DNA from: Rhodospirillales bacterium
GTDB taxonomy: Bacteria; Pseudomonadota; Alphaproteobacteria; Rhodospirillales; Shumkoniaceae
Direction of reading: 5' to 3'
NCBI GenBank assembly: GCA_014859895.1
Contig: JACZKS010000114.1
Span: forward strand, 23,028-87,027
Length of the DNA: 64,000 nucleotides
Positions 1-8,828 of the stretch are shown one piece after another (position 1 is the stretch's first letter; every line of letters begins with the position of its first letter). Under the pieces are notes generated by a model, which was not told the DNA's origin, ran no database searches, and saw only the letters and a program-made list of their open reading frames with translations. Both the position numbers and the translations under genes were made by a program.

Positions 1-540
1 CTTGTGCGCGGCAAAAAGCACACGCATGCCGAAGGCCTTGCCAAGTTCGGCCACCGACTGGCCGATCGACCCCTCGCCGATGATGCCCAGGGTGCCGCCG
101 CTAAGCTCGGAAATGGGGTGGGTGAAAATGCAGAACTGGTTTTGGCGCTGCCACTCCCCAGCGACGACGTCCCGGCGATAGCCGATCAGGTTTCGCTTGA
201 GAGCCAGGATTAGGGCGAAAGCATGCTCGGGCACGGTGCTGCGTGCGTAGTCCCGGATATTGGAAACCGTGATGCCCTGCTTGGCGCAGTATGCCAAATC
301 GATGCAGTCGGTCCCGGTCGCTGCCATGGCGATCATCCGAAGTTTCGGCAGGCGGGTCAGGGTTTCCGCCCGCAGGGGTACCTTGTTGTCGATGATGATC
401 GTCGCATCCTGCGCCCGCTCGACGGCTTGGTCCGGGGCGGTTTTCCCGTATTCCCGCCACTCATGCTTAAAGGCGGGCCGGCGCACGACGATTTCCGGGG
501 CAATCGTCTCTCGATCCAGGAAAACAACGTGTTCGGTCAT
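1..540 (-). CDS. D-isomer-specific 2-hydroxyacid dehydrogenase, C-terminus cut by window edge
   Basis: The first 180 codons are present and the rest lies beyond position 1. The ATG at 540 is preceded by GGAGG six bases away. The fragment reads as the N-terminal substrate-binding half of an NAD-dependent D-2-hydroxyacid dehydrogenase. It has the VPEHAFALILAL helix (about residues 107-118) that precedes the nucleotide domain, and then the dinucleotide motif GIIGEGSIG (about 153-161). The catalytic Arg/Glu/His residues would lie in the missing half. Members reduce 2-keto acids such as hydroxypyruvate or glyoxylate, or oxidise the 2-hydroxy acid. The family call is firm; the substrate is unknown. 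Confidence 0.85.
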   Translation of the reverse strand, partial: MTEHVVFLDRETIAPEIVVRRPAFKHEWREYGKTAPDQAVERAQDATIIIDNKVPLRAETLTRLPKLRMIAMAATGTDCIDLAYCAKQGITVSNIRDYARSTVPEHAFALILALKRNLIGYRRDVVAGEWQRQNQFCIFTHPISELSGGTLGIIGEGSIGQSVAELGKAFGMRVLFAAHK

Positions 541-849
541 CAAATCCCTCCGTCCTGTCAATGCTCCATTCCCGGGTTGGGGCGGCCGCGCCTCCGACCT
601 CGTCCTCCAACTCGACCGGGCACGGCACAGACGTTCGTTCCGCACCACGCCAGATTCGAGCTTGGGAATCTTGCGGATGAACGCAATCCCCCGCCGAGAA
701 TGGCCTACACGCTCGGCCGGACTGGGGGAGACGGGACCGGAGGGTCCGTCTGAACGGCCGCAACGGATCATTACCCATTTGTCCGGACCGCTCAACCCCG
801 GATCCCTCGGATTTGGCAACGCCTTCGCCCGGGATCGGACATCCGACAA

Positions 850-965
850 TTTTCAGAAAGTTTTATAAGTTTTTAAGTAAAATACGTCTAGAAATTGCGT
901 TTGTTACATATGTTACAAAGACTGTCTGGTATTCAGCAAAATTTTTACGTATTTTATACTTGTTG
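850..965 (+). promoter_or_regulatory. AT-rich promoter-like segment upstream of the two-component operon
   Basis: The 541-1069 interval between the divergent dehydrogenase and the response regulator holds no convincing gene. Its central part is strikingly AT-rich against GC-rich surroundings. It contains a -10-like TATACT at 955-960 with only a weak -35, and a direct repeat TGTTACA at 903-917 flanked by TTTGT and ACAAA. It probably carries the promoter of the response-regulator operon and perhaps of the divergent dehydrogenase. The assignment rests on composition and position only. Confidence 0.4.
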
Positions 966-1069
966 AAGGCCTGCCTGCCTCGCGGCTTACGTCGCTCCGG
1001 ACCCGGCTGGGAGGCCGGAATCTTAAACCTTCTTCACCGCGGCGGATTGCAGCCAGTGAACCGTCCAGC

Positions 1070-2062
1070 ATGAATCAAAACGGCATCGACACAACCCAGC
1101 CGGATCAGACGAAGCCCCGCCAGACAATTCTGGTGGTCGACGATGACCACGATTTTGCCATGGCCATGGCGGAATCCCTCGAGATTTATGGCTACACGGC
1201 GAAGACGGCCAACACCGCCGAAGATGCGCTCGCCGTAGCCACGACCCTCCAGCCCGACGGCCTCCTCCTGGACCTCCGTCTCGGGGAACGGAACGGCCTG
1301 GAGTTGCTTCCCGCGCTTCGCCGGTTGTTCCCCGACCTGGTGTGTATCATCGTTACCGGCTACCCCGACATGGAAACGGCGATAGGCGCCCTTCGCCATC
1401 GCGCCGACGACTACTTCCGCAAGCCCTTTCCCCCGCAGGATGTATGCAAGGTTCTCGACCGCTGCTTCCGGCGCATCGTGGCCAAAAGGCAGGGTGAAGC
1501 CGGGCGAGTCCGCGAAAATTTCTTCGGCCGCCTGCTCGTCCGGCGGTTTTCCACCCTTTTTGTCGAGAACGAAAGCAACCTCTCCGGCGAGAAAGTTCTT
1601 TCCCGGAGCATCCTGCCCGGCTTCTTCGTCGCCGTCGACATGATGCTGGGGCCCGAGCGCGTCGAGGAATACCAGAAGCAGTGTCAGGACATCGTAAAAC
1701 GTCTCAGCGATGGCGACCGCACGCGACTGTCCTGGGACGAGTATTACAGCGATCCGGAAGCGGTCAAATTGGCCTTGGATGCCCAGATCAAGATGGCGCT
1801 CCATTTTCGCGAAATCGACAAGCGGGTCATTTGGCTGACCACGCTGATCAACAATCACGTGGGGTCGGTCGCCCATCGGCCTGCCGGACAGGCCATCACG
1901 CCACGGGATACCATTACGCTTCTGTCCTTCCTTTTTGCGGACCTTACCGCCATGCTCTCGACTGAAAGTGGTCGCAGGTTCGTTTTTCGCCAGTACGGGC
2001 AGGATACCTTTGCCCGACTGGCTTCGGTTGCCGATCGGTTCAGGCCGGAAACCGTCCGCTGA
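1070..2062 (+). CDS. response regulator with REC domain and unrecognised C-terminal region
   Basis: Residues 1-125 form a clear receiver domain: acidic pocket D24-D26, phospho-acceptor D68 in LLLDLRLGERNG, T96 in VTGYP and K118 in FRKPF. The remaining 200 or so residues are predicted mostly helical and match no DNA-binding, GGDEF, EAL or HD-GYP output module that I recognise. The gene is followed 42 bases later by the FecR-like lipoprotein and then by a CHASE2 histidine kinase with no gap, so the kinase is the likely phosphodonor. What the C-terminal part does is unknown. Confidence 0.85.
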   Translation: MNQNGIDTTQPDQTKPRQTILVVDDDHDFAMAMAESLEIYGYTAKTANTAEDALAVATTLQPDGLLLDLRLGERNGLELLPALRRLFPDLVCIIVTGYPDMETAIGALRHRADDYFRKPFPPQDVCKVLDRCFRRIVAKRQGEAGRVRENFFGRLLVRRFSTLFVENESNLSGEKVLSRSILPGFFVAVDMMLGPERVEEYQKQCQDIVKRLSDGDRTRLSWDEYYSDPEAVKLALDAQIKMALHFREIDKRVIWLTTLINNHVGSVAHRPAGQAITPRDTITLLSFLFADLTAMLSTESGRRFVFRQYGQDTFARLASVADRFRPETVR

Positions 2063-2104
2063 ACCGGTGTGGCATAATCAGAGAAAAACGGTGGGGTTTT
2101 TCCA

Positions 2105-3040
2105 ATGGTCCAGGAAAGAAACAATCAGCGGCATAGCGGCCGGCGAACCGGCCTGAACGCTATCGGCCGGAATGGCCTGATCGCTTCCTTCTGCGCGTTC
2201 CTGTTGTTCGGGTGCGTCGGTGAAAGCGGCCCCGATCGGATCGATGGCATCGCGCCGAGCGACCGTTGGACGGTCACCAATTTCTCCGGCAGCCAATCTG
2301 CCTGGCGCGAGGGCTCCGGCGATTGGCGCTCCCTTTCCATCGGAACGACCTTGGATGCCGATATGGAGATCAGGACCGGCGCCGAGAGCGCTGCCGTTCT
2401 GGCACGGGGGGGCGATACAATCACCTTGGCTGAAAACAGCCAGATGTCGTTGCCGCCGGCCCCGGTGGCGTCCGACGTTACCCGGATCATGCAGTCCGTC
2501 GGCACGCTGTTTTTCCAGGTTCAGAAGCGGCCGGCACCGCATTTTGAAGTGACGACCCCCTATCTCGTCGCCACCGTCAAGGGCACCACCTTCTCGGTGT
2601 CCATTTCTTCCGCCTCGGCAACCGTCAGCGTTCAGGACGGCGTTGTTGGCGTGACGGATACCGAAGGCGGTCCAAGCGTCGACGTCACCGCCGGCCTGTC
2701 GGCGACAGCGGCTCCGGGGACCGGCGTGTCGGTTTCTCCCGCGACACAGGCACCGGCCGCCCCCTCCATCGCTCCGGACGCGAGAAGCGCCCCGGGTGCT
2801 CAGGGCCGAAGCCAAGCACAGAGCCAGGCGCAAGGTCAGGGCCAAGGTCAGGGTCAGGGTCAGGGTCAGGGACAGGGTCAGGGACAGGGCAACAGCGCCG
2901 GCAGCAACAGTGGCGGCAATAGCGATAACGGCAACAGCGGTGGCGGCAACGACGGCGGCAACAGCGGTGGCGGCAACAGCGGTGGCAACAGCGGGAATAG
3001 CGGGAACAGCGGAAACGCTGGCGGAAACAGCGGCAGATAG
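2105..3040 (+). CDS. FecR-domain lipoprotein with low-complexity Gly/Gln/Asn/Ser tail
   Basis: The protein (311 aa) has a hydrophobic N-terminal segment ending in LLFGC, so Cys37 is a plausible lipidation site, although Phe at -2 is unusual for a lipobox. Residues 60-180 look like a FecR domain: an alternating beta region with AVLARGGDTITLAENSQ and later TVKGTTFSVS. From about residue 230 the chain becomes a GQ-repeat and then a GGNSG-type repeat to the stop. The stop codon abuts the ATG of the CHASE2 kinase. FecR domains often accompany CHASE2 sensors, so this may be a periplasmic or cell-envelope partner of the kinase (inference). Confidence 0.8.
   Translation: MVQERNNQRHSGRRTGLNAIGRNGLIASFCAFLLFGCVGESGPDRIDGIAPSDRWTVTNFSGSQSAWREGSGDWRSLSIGTTLDADMEIRTGAESAAVLARGGDTITLAENSQMSLPPAPVASDVTRIMQSVGTLFFQVQKRPAPHFEVTTPYLVATVKGTTFSVSISSASATVSVQDGVVGVTDTEGGPSVDVTAGLSATAAPGTGVSVSPATQAPAAPSIAPDARSAPGAQGRSQAQSQAQGQGQGQGQGQGQGQGQGQGNSAGSNSGGNSDNGNSGGGNDGGNSGGGNSGGNSGNSGNSGNAGGNSGR
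2808..3037 (+). repeat. in-gene minisatellite (GGTCAG units, then GGCAACAGC-type units)
   Basis: The 3' end of the FecR-like gene is a tandem array. First come about ten copies of a 6-base unit close to GGTCAG, encoding Gly-Gln. Then come imperfect 9-15-base units such as GGCGGCAACAGC, encoding Gly/Asn/Ser. All units are multiples of three, so copy-number change would keep the frame. Such arrays are prone to slippage, so length variation among strains is likely. Confidence 0.8.
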
Positions 3041-5335
3041 ATGACCATGCGAAAACGGGGCGGCGGACCTCGGAGTCTTGGATTGAAAAAGCGCGCCCCG
3101 TTTCTCGTTGCCTTCCTTCTGGTCGCATCGGTGTATGCCCTGGAGGGTTTCCAGTTTCTTGAATTCCGCCTGATGGACCTTCGGTTCGGGCTGATTTTTC
3201 GCCCGGCAACGGGGGCATTGGTACTGATCGACATCGACCCGGCGAGCCTCAATGAAATCGGCGTGTGGCCGTGGCCTCGAACCGACCACGCAAAAGTCGT
3301 CCGCCTCGTTGATTCGGCGGGAGCAACCCGCATCGCCGTCGATATCGATTTCAGTTCCCACTCGACACCATCCAACGACCGGGCGTTGGCGGATGCATTC
3401 GCCGGCGCCGAACGCAAGGTCATCCTTCCGGTGTTCAGGCAGTTTGATACCTCCCGCGAGGAAGCAGGAGCCACCATCGTGACGGCCCCCTCAGCGGAGT
3501 TTGCCGATACGGCCGTTCTTGCCTTCTCGAACATCCGCCCCGACGCCGACAGCCTGATCCGCAGGATCGCCCTGGACGAGGTCTGGAACGGGCAGATCTT
3601 CCCGACATTCCCGGCAGCCATGGCCGGGCTCGCCAAAGGCGAAGCCGGGGTGTTCCATATCGACTACTCGATCCGACCAAAGACGATTTCCCGGATTTCC
3701 TATACCGATGTCCTGAACGACCGTGTCGATCCAGCCTTGTTCCGAGACAAGGTCGTGCTCATCGGCGCCACGGCCATCGAGTTGGGAGATCAGCTGGCGG
3801 TACCGTTGTACCGGGCCCTGCCGGGTCCCATGGTACAGGCTCTCGCCTTCGAGTCCATCATCCAAGGCCGCGCCATCCAGCGGCTTGCCGCGCCACCCGT
3901 CTTGTTCGCGGCTTTTCTTCTTGCCGTCTTCCTCGGCCCGCTTATCGCCCGCCAGACGTGGCGCCGGGGGCTTGTCTATCTGGGCGGCGTTTGGGTCTCC
4001 GGCCTGCTGGGTTCGCTGGTGGCCCAAGCGGTCTGGCCGGTGAGCCTCGACGTCGTGCCGTGGCTCGCGGTTTCCGGCCTTTCCTTCCTGATCGGTCTTT
4101 TCAGCCGGCTCGATCGCCAATCGCTGCAGGTCTTCCTGGCCGGCATGGCGGCCTCCCACACGCGAATCGTCATGCGCCATATGGCCGACAACGCCACCGA
4201 CGGCATCATCCTGATTGGTCCCAGCGGCAACATCGAGATGTTCAATCGGGCCGCGGAACGCATTTTCGGAAGACGTGCCGTCGAAGTCGCCGGCACACCG
4301 ATATTGACACTGCTTCCCCAGCTTTCCGGCGGCCCGCTTGACGACATCCCTGCTGACGATCAGCTTCCGGTCCTCATAGACCAGACGTGGATGAGCGGCG
4401 GTGTACGCGAGATCCTTGCCGCGCGCAGTGACGGCACCGAATTTCCGATGGAGATCGTCGTAACCGCGACGGAACTGCGAATCAGCCACCATCCGGTAGA
4501 ACGACGCACCGCCCATCGCGGCGTCCTGATGTGCATCGTTCGCGATGTCAGCGAGCGCAAGGAGGCCGAGCAGCGGGCACGAGAGGAACTCGAGCGTAGG
4601 GTTGCGGAGAGAACCGCCGAACTGAACACGGCCCAGGAACAACTCCTGCGCAGCGAGCGGCTGGCAACGCTCGGGCAGTTGACGGCTACTGTCAGCCATG
4701 AACTGCGCAATCCCCTCGGCACCATTCGCTCCACGGCATTCGTGGTCAGGGAACTTCTCGGACATGGCAGCGAGGAGCGATTGACACGAGCCCTCGATCG
4801 CATCGAGCGCAACGTCGAACGGTGCGACCGCATCATCGACGAGCTTCTCGAGTTCACCCGGGAACGCCCGCTTGCCGTTCAGGCGGTGGCCGTCGATGCG
4901 TGGCTTTCCGAGGTCCTGGAGGGGCTGGCCCTACCCGAAGGAACTCGCCGCCACCTCGACCTGGGATGCGCCGACGAAACCGCATCCTTCGATCCGGAAG
5001 CCCTGCGGCGCTGCGTCATCAATCTCCATGAAAACGCCTGTCATGCCCTGACCGCCAAGCGCCAGAGAGCCCCCGGCGCCGACCTTGTCCTGGCCCTGCA
5101 AACGCGACTTGCCCCCGATCGCCTGGAACTGCGCGTCGCGGACACCGGGATCGGCATCAAGCCGGACATTCTGTCGCGCATCTTCGAACCCCTTTTCAGT
5201 ACCAAGGGATTTGGCGTCGGCCTCGGCCTGGTCATCGTCAGGAAGATCATGCAGCGTCACACCGGCGGCATCGAGATCGCCAGCGTCGACGGCAAGGGCA
5301 CCCAGGTGCTTCTGTGGCTGCCGCGCTCTGTCTGA
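3041..5335 (+). CDS. CHASE2-PAS hybrid-membrane sensor histidine kinase
   Basis: 764 aa. Order of parts: an N-terminal membrane segment (about 12-30), a periplasmic CHASE2 domain (about 30-270), three closely spaced membrane segments (about 280-370), a PAS domain (about 385-505), a short coiled coil, and the kinase core. The H-box is TVSHELRNPLG with His553. The N-box is NLHENACHA, the G1 box is VADTGIGI and the G2 region is GFGVGLGLVIV. The ATG directly follows the TAG of the FecR gene, so the two are probably translationally coupled. It is the likely partner of the response regulator at 1070-2062. The signal is unknown. Confidence 0.93.
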   Translation: MTMRKRGGGPRSLGLKKRAPFLVAFLLVASVYALEGFQFLEFRLMDLRFGLIFRPATGALVLIDIDPASLNEIGVWPWPRTDHAKVVRLVDSAGATRIAVDIDFSSHSTPSNDRALADAFAGAERKVILPVFRQFDTSREEAGATIVTAPSAEFADTAVLAFSNIRPDADSLIRRIALDEVWNGQIFPTFPAAMAGLAKGEAGVFHIDYSIRPKTISRISYTDVLNDRVDPALFRDKVVLIGATAIELGDQLAVPLYRALPGPMVQALAFESIIQGRAIQRLAAPPVLFAAFLLAVFLGPLIARQTWRRGLVYLGGVWVSGLLGSLVAQAVWPVSLDVVPWLAVSGLSFLIGLFSRLDRQSLQVFLAGMAASHTRIVMRHMADNATDGIILIGPSGNIEMFNRAAERIFGRRAVEVAGTPILTLLPQLSGGPLDDIPADDQLPVLIDQTWMSGGVREILAARSDGTEFPMEIVVTATELRISHHPVERRTAHRGVLMCIVRDVSERKEAEQRAREELERRVAERTAELNTAQEQLLRSERLATLGQLTATVSHELRNPLGTIRSTAFVVRELLGHGSEERLTRALDRIERNVERCDRIIDELLEFTRERPLAVQAVAVDAWLSEVLEGLALPEGTRRHLDLGCADETASFDPEALRRCVINLHENACHALTAKRQRAPGADLVLALQTRLAPDRLELRVADTGIGIKPDILSRIFEPLFSTKGFGVGLGLVIVRKIMQRHTGGIEIASVDGKGTQVLLWLPRSV

Positions 5336-5354
5336 GCCGGCGGGCCACTCGCGA

Positions 5355-6158
5355 TCAGGCAAATCCGCCCATCAGATCCTTGAGCCCCTTGAAGACGAGA
5401 TTCAGGGCCGCGACGACCAACACGATGCGGAAGGCCCAGAAGAACCGTTCGCGGGGCAACCGTCCGAACAGTTTCGAGCCGACGAAGCCGCCCAGCACCG
5501 AACAGGGCGCCAGAACCAGGCATTCGAGGAGCAGAGGCAGGCCGATGAATCCACCGACCCCCAACATGGCCATCCGCCACACCATGATCACCGTCGCCAC
5601 GGCCAGGATGGTAGCACGGAAGGTTCGGGCCTCGGGGCACAGGATCTTGACGTAAAGAGAGGTGAGGATGACCCCGGCGGCGCCCGTCAGACCGGCCAGC
5701 AGGCCCGAAACGCTGGCCATGACCGTGCCCACCCGGCGGGGATGGGCACGGATGGAACCCTCCCACCGCCGAAAGACCGAAAAGCCCTCGGCTGCAATGA
5801 CGGCGGTCAACACTACGCCAAGGACCAGGCTCAGACCCGACGTATCGAGGCGCCCGAACAGCCATACCCCCAGTGCAATGGATGGCAGGTAGCCGAGAAC
5901 AAGTCCACGCACAACCGGCCGGTCGCCGTTCCGGATGCTTTCCGGAATGAATTGAAGTTGGCTGATGGCGTTGGAGACCACGGACAGCAGAACGGCATGG
6001 TGGGGATCGACGATCAAAGCGCCGAAGATCACCAGCGGCGGTTGGGCGCCCAGACCGAACATCCCTTTGACGACGAAGGAGAGGAAATAGAGGGCGATGA
6101 GCGCCGCGAAGCTTTCCACCGAAAGATCGGCAAAAACGGGAATGCCCAAAATACTCAC
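5355..6158 (-). CDS. TauE/SafE-family membrane permease
   Basis: The GTG at 6158 is chosen because GGAGG lies seven bases upstream; a longer reading frame to 6191 has no comparable site. The 267 residues form about eight hydrophobic segments with the family's internal symmetry: GMFGLGAQPPLVIFGALI near the N-terminus and GLTGAAGVILTSLYVKIL in the middle. TauE/SafE proteins are proposed exporters of sulfite, sulfoacetate or other organic anions. It is the last gene of the minus-strand run that begins with TTT system 1, 42 bases after the LVIVD-protein gene. It may remove or bring in an acid handled there (inference). Confidence 0.85.
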   Translation of the reverse strand: MSILGIPVFADLSVESFAALIALYFLSFVVKGMFGLGAQPPLVIFGALIVDPHHAVLLSVVSNAISQLQFIPESIRNGDRPVVRGLVLGYLPSIALGVWLFGRLDTSGLSLVLGVVLTAVIAAEGFSVFRRWEGSIRAHPRRVGTVMASVSGLLAGLTGAAGVILTSLYVKILCPEARTFRATILAVATVIMVWRMAMLGVGGFIGLPLLLECLVLAPCSVLGGFVGSKLFGRLPRERFFWAFRIVLVVAALNLVFKGLKDLMGGFA

Positions 6159-6200
6159 GCCGGCACCTCCGCCCGCCCCTGCCAGACGCACGCCACCGGA

Positions 6201-7508
6201 TCAGTCCTCCATCTCGAGCACGTCGAGGCTGCCGTTGCGGTCGAGCAAGAAGATCACCCCCCGTTCGTCCACCTCGACGTCCATGCTGTCCGGCGCGGCG
6301 AAACCGGCTACCGGCGGCGGAATGAAGCAGCCAATTTCGCTTGGCCGCAAGGGGTCGGAAATATCGACGACCCGCAGGCCGCCGGCGCACCACGTGGCGA
6401 AAACCCGATCACCGGTCGGATGCTCGACGATCTGCCCGGCGCCGAACTTGCCGGCGCGGCTCCAGGGCGAGTCGAGTTCGCTCACCCTGAACACCGACAA
6501 CGGGCTGATCGCCGCCGGATCGGTGACGTCGAGGACCCACAGCATGCCGTGCGGCTGGCCGCGGGGGTGGTCGTCGTGTTCCTCGTCGATGGCCAACGCC
6601 AGCGAGCGGCCTTTGTGGGTCTGCGGGAGAGCCATCACCGTATGGGTCGGCTCGAAGAACGGCGGATGGTAATTGTAGGACCCCAACACTTCGGGCCGGC
6701 TCATGTCGCCGGCGTCCAAAACCCACACCCCGGCCTGCCAGCAGGCCGCCCAGATCCTGTCGCCGCATCGCAAAGCATGATGCAGCCACAGGCCACCGAC
6801 CGGCCCGGTCATCCAGTTGCCCGGGGACTCCTGGCCCGGAAGGCACCAGCGCGACACCTCGTACGGCTTTTCCGGATCGAAAAGATCGAAATTGACCAGG
6901 ATATTGCCCCGGTAACCCTTCATTTCCGTCGACACGTAGGCGTAACGGCCGTCGAAGTCGAGGCCGTGCGCGCCGTGGCCGCCTGTCCGCTGGAAGGCGA
7001 TCTCGCGGGGGGTTGAAGGCTTGCTGATGTCGTAAACCTTGAACCCGCCGTGCTCATACCCGTTGACCCACTCCGCCCTCAGTACCGGGACGTCGGCTTC
7101 CTTCACCTTCAGGGGAACGGCGATCTCGGCGTCGGAGGGCGCCCGGCCCAGTTCCTTCTTCAGCGCGTTCTCCGTCTCCAGCAGCTTCTCGGCCTTGCGG
7201 AAGAACTTGCGGCGATGCCGCTGGGAGTTCACCACCATCAGATCGCCGGACACCGCCACCTTGTGCGAGTGAGAGTGGTTTTCCGGCAGGGCGACCCGGG
7301 CCAGCAGGGCCGGCTTGCGCGGATCGCGGATGTCGATGATCGAGGTGCCGTGCGGTGGCGCCATGTGGCCGATAAAGAGCAGGCCATCTCGCGCGACGAC
7401 CTGGGCGCCGCTCGGCACATCCATGTGAGCGATGCGCCGCAGGTTGCGGGCGACGCATCCCTCGGAATCGATCGGTGGAAAAGGTTGGGCGACCGAACGA
7501 TCGGACAT
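6201..7508 (-). CDS. LVIVD-repeat beta-propeller protein
   Basis: 435 aa with no signal peptide visible. Repeated blades carry the LVIVD-type signature, for example GTSIIDIRDPRKPALLARV, GFKVYDISKPSTPREIAF, GVWVLDAGDMSRPEVLGSY, LWVLDVTDPAAISPLSVF and GLRVVDISDPLRPSEIGCF. This gives at least five to six propeller blades. An internal stretch near residues 95-150 (RHRRKFFRKAEKLLETENAL onward) is helical and interrupts the repeats. The start is ATG with AAGGAG nine bases upstream. The gene sits 24 bases after isocitrate dehydrogenase. Function is unknown for the family; His-rich loops (NHSHSH, HGAHG, EEHDDHP) hint at metal binding but prove nothing. Confidence 0.85.
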   Translation of the reverse strand: MSDRSVAQPFPPIDSEGCVARNLRRIAHMDVPSGAQVVARDGLLFIGHMAPPHGTSIIDIRDPRKPALLARVALPENHSHSHKVAVSGDLMVVNSQRHRRKFFRKAEKLLETENALKKELGRAPSDAEIAVPLKVKEADVPVLRAEWVNGYEHGGFKVYDISKPSTPREIAFQRTGGHGAHGLDFDGRYAYVSTEMKGYRGNILVNFDLFDPEKPYEVSRWCLPGQESPGNWMTGPVGGLWLHHALRCGDRIWAACWQAGVWVLDAGDMSRPEVLGSYNYHPPFFEPTHTVMALPQTHKGRSLALAIDEEHDDHPRGQPHGMLWVLDVTDPAAISPLSVFRVSELDSPWSRAGKFGAGQIVEHPTGDRVFATWCAGGLRVVDISDPLRPSEIGCFIPPPVAGFAAPDSMDVEVDERGVIFLLDRNGSLDVLEMED

Positions 7509-7532
7509 TGGCGAGTTCTCCTTTCTAGGCCG

Positions 7533-8750
7533 TTATCGCCGGGAGATGAAATCCGCTTCCAGCCGCTCGGCGACTTTCACCAGGAACGGACGGGTATTCA
7601 GCCAGGAGGGCGTACCGGCGAGAATGGCCAGATCCTTGGTCATGGCGCCGCCTTCCACGGTATCGATGCAGGCCTTCTCCAGCGCCCGGGCGAAGGCCTG
7701 CACCTCGGGCGTCCCGTCGAAACGTCCCCGGTGGTAGAGGGCACCGGTCCAGGCAAACAGCAGCGCCGTCGGATTAGTCGAGGTCTCCCTGCCCGCCTGG
7801 TGTTCGCGGAAGTGACGGGTCACCGTACCGTGCGCCGCCTCGGTCAGAACAATGCGGCCATCCGGCGTCAACAGCGTCGAGGTCATCAGGCCAAGCGAGC
7901 CGAAACCGGCCGCCACCATGTCCGACTGGATGTCGCCATCGTAGTTCTTGCAAGCCCAAACGAAACCGCCGGACGAGCGGATTGCATGCGCCGCCAATTC
8001 GTCGACCATGCGATGCTCGTACTTGATGCCTTTGGCCTCGAAGCGGGTCCGGAATTCCGTCTCGTAAACCTCCTCGAAAAGATTCTTGAAGAGGCCGTCG
8101 TAATGTTCGAGTTCGGTATTCTTGGTGCCGAGGAAGACCGGCATGCCGCGCTCCAGCGCGTAGTTGAAGCAAGACAGCGCGAAGCCACGTACCGACTCCT
8201 CGGTGTTGAAGATGCCGAGCGCCGCGCCCGGCCCCTTGAAGTCGTGGAATTCCCATTCGGTCGCGGCGCCGCCATCCGCGGGCACGTGCTTTAAGTACAT
8301 CTTGCCGGGCCCGACGCTGACATCGGTGCCGCCGTAAAGGTCGCCGAAGGCGTGACGGGCGACTACAATTGGCTTGACCCAGCCGGGGACCAACCGCGGC
8401 ACGTTCTTGAACACGATGGGAGCCCGGAACAGGGTGCCGCCGATTTGATTACGGGTGCCGCTGTTGGGCGACTTCCAGGCTTTCTTGAGGCCGAATTCCT
8501 TGACCCGCGCTTGGTCCGGATTGATGGCCGCGCACTTGGCGCCGACCCGGTATTTCTTGATGGCATCCGCGGCGTCGATCAGCACCCGGTTCTCGGTGGC
8601 GTCGCGATGGCGGACGTCGTAATCGAAGTACTTCAGCTCGACGTCGACGTAGGGGAGAATCAGGATTTCCTTGATCCACCGCCACACCACGCGGGCCATT
8701 TCGTCGCCGTCGAGTTCAACGATGGGGCTGGCAACACGAATCTTCTTCAC
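7533..8750 (-). CDS. icd: NADP-dependent isocitrate dehydrogenase, eukaryotic-type
   Basis: 405 aa, GTG start with AGGAG six bases upstream. The sequence follows the homodimeric eukaryotic/mitochondrial-type NADP-IDH subfamily from end to end: ELDGDEMARVVWRWIKE at the N-terminus, the substrate loop WKSPNSGTRNQIGGTLFR, GWVKPIVVARHAFGD, the metal-site region CKNYDGDIQSD, and the cofactor loop EAAHGTVTRHFREHQAG. It converts isocitrate to 2-oxoglutarate with NADPH production in the cytoplasm. Its place inside an operon with a TTT transporter and a fumarylacetoacetate-hydrolase homologue is unusual for a housekeeping icd. It could be the only copy or a dedicated paralogue. Confidence 0.92.
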   Translation of the reverse strand: MKKIRVASPIVELDGDEMARVVWRWIKEILILPYVDVELKYFDYDVRHRDATENRVLIDAADAIKKYRVGAKCAAINPDQARVKEFGLKKAWKSPNSGTRNQIGGTLFRAPIVFKNVPRLVPGWVKPIVVARHAFGDLYGGTDVSVGPGKMYLKHVPADGGAATEWEFHDFKGPGAALGIFNTEESVRGFALSCFNYALERGMPVFLGTKNTELEHYDGLFKNLFEEVYETEFRTRFEAKGIKYEHRMVDELAAHAIRSSGGFVWACKNYDGDIQSDMVAAGFGSLGLMTSTLLTPDGRIVLTEAAHGTVTRHFREHQAGRETSTNPTALLFAWTGALYHRGRFDGTPEVQAFARALEKACIDTVEGGAMTKDLAILAGTPSWLNTRPFLVKVAERLEADFISRR

Positions 8751-8828
8751 GGCTTTCTCCTGGGGATGACGCCGTCCCGGCGACCGCCGGAGCGGCCTGC
8801 CATCGACATCGATCCCGATGCTTGACGG

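Noticed and set aside
2808..3037. A CRISPR-like repeat array.
   Set aside because: Units are short, contiguous, in frame and have no unique spacers; they encode a Gly-rich tail.
5085..7016. A 643-codon plus-strand frame over the kinase end, TauE and LVIVD genes.
   Set aside because: It is antisense to recognised genes and rich in Gln/His/Arg/Gly as expected for a shadow frame.
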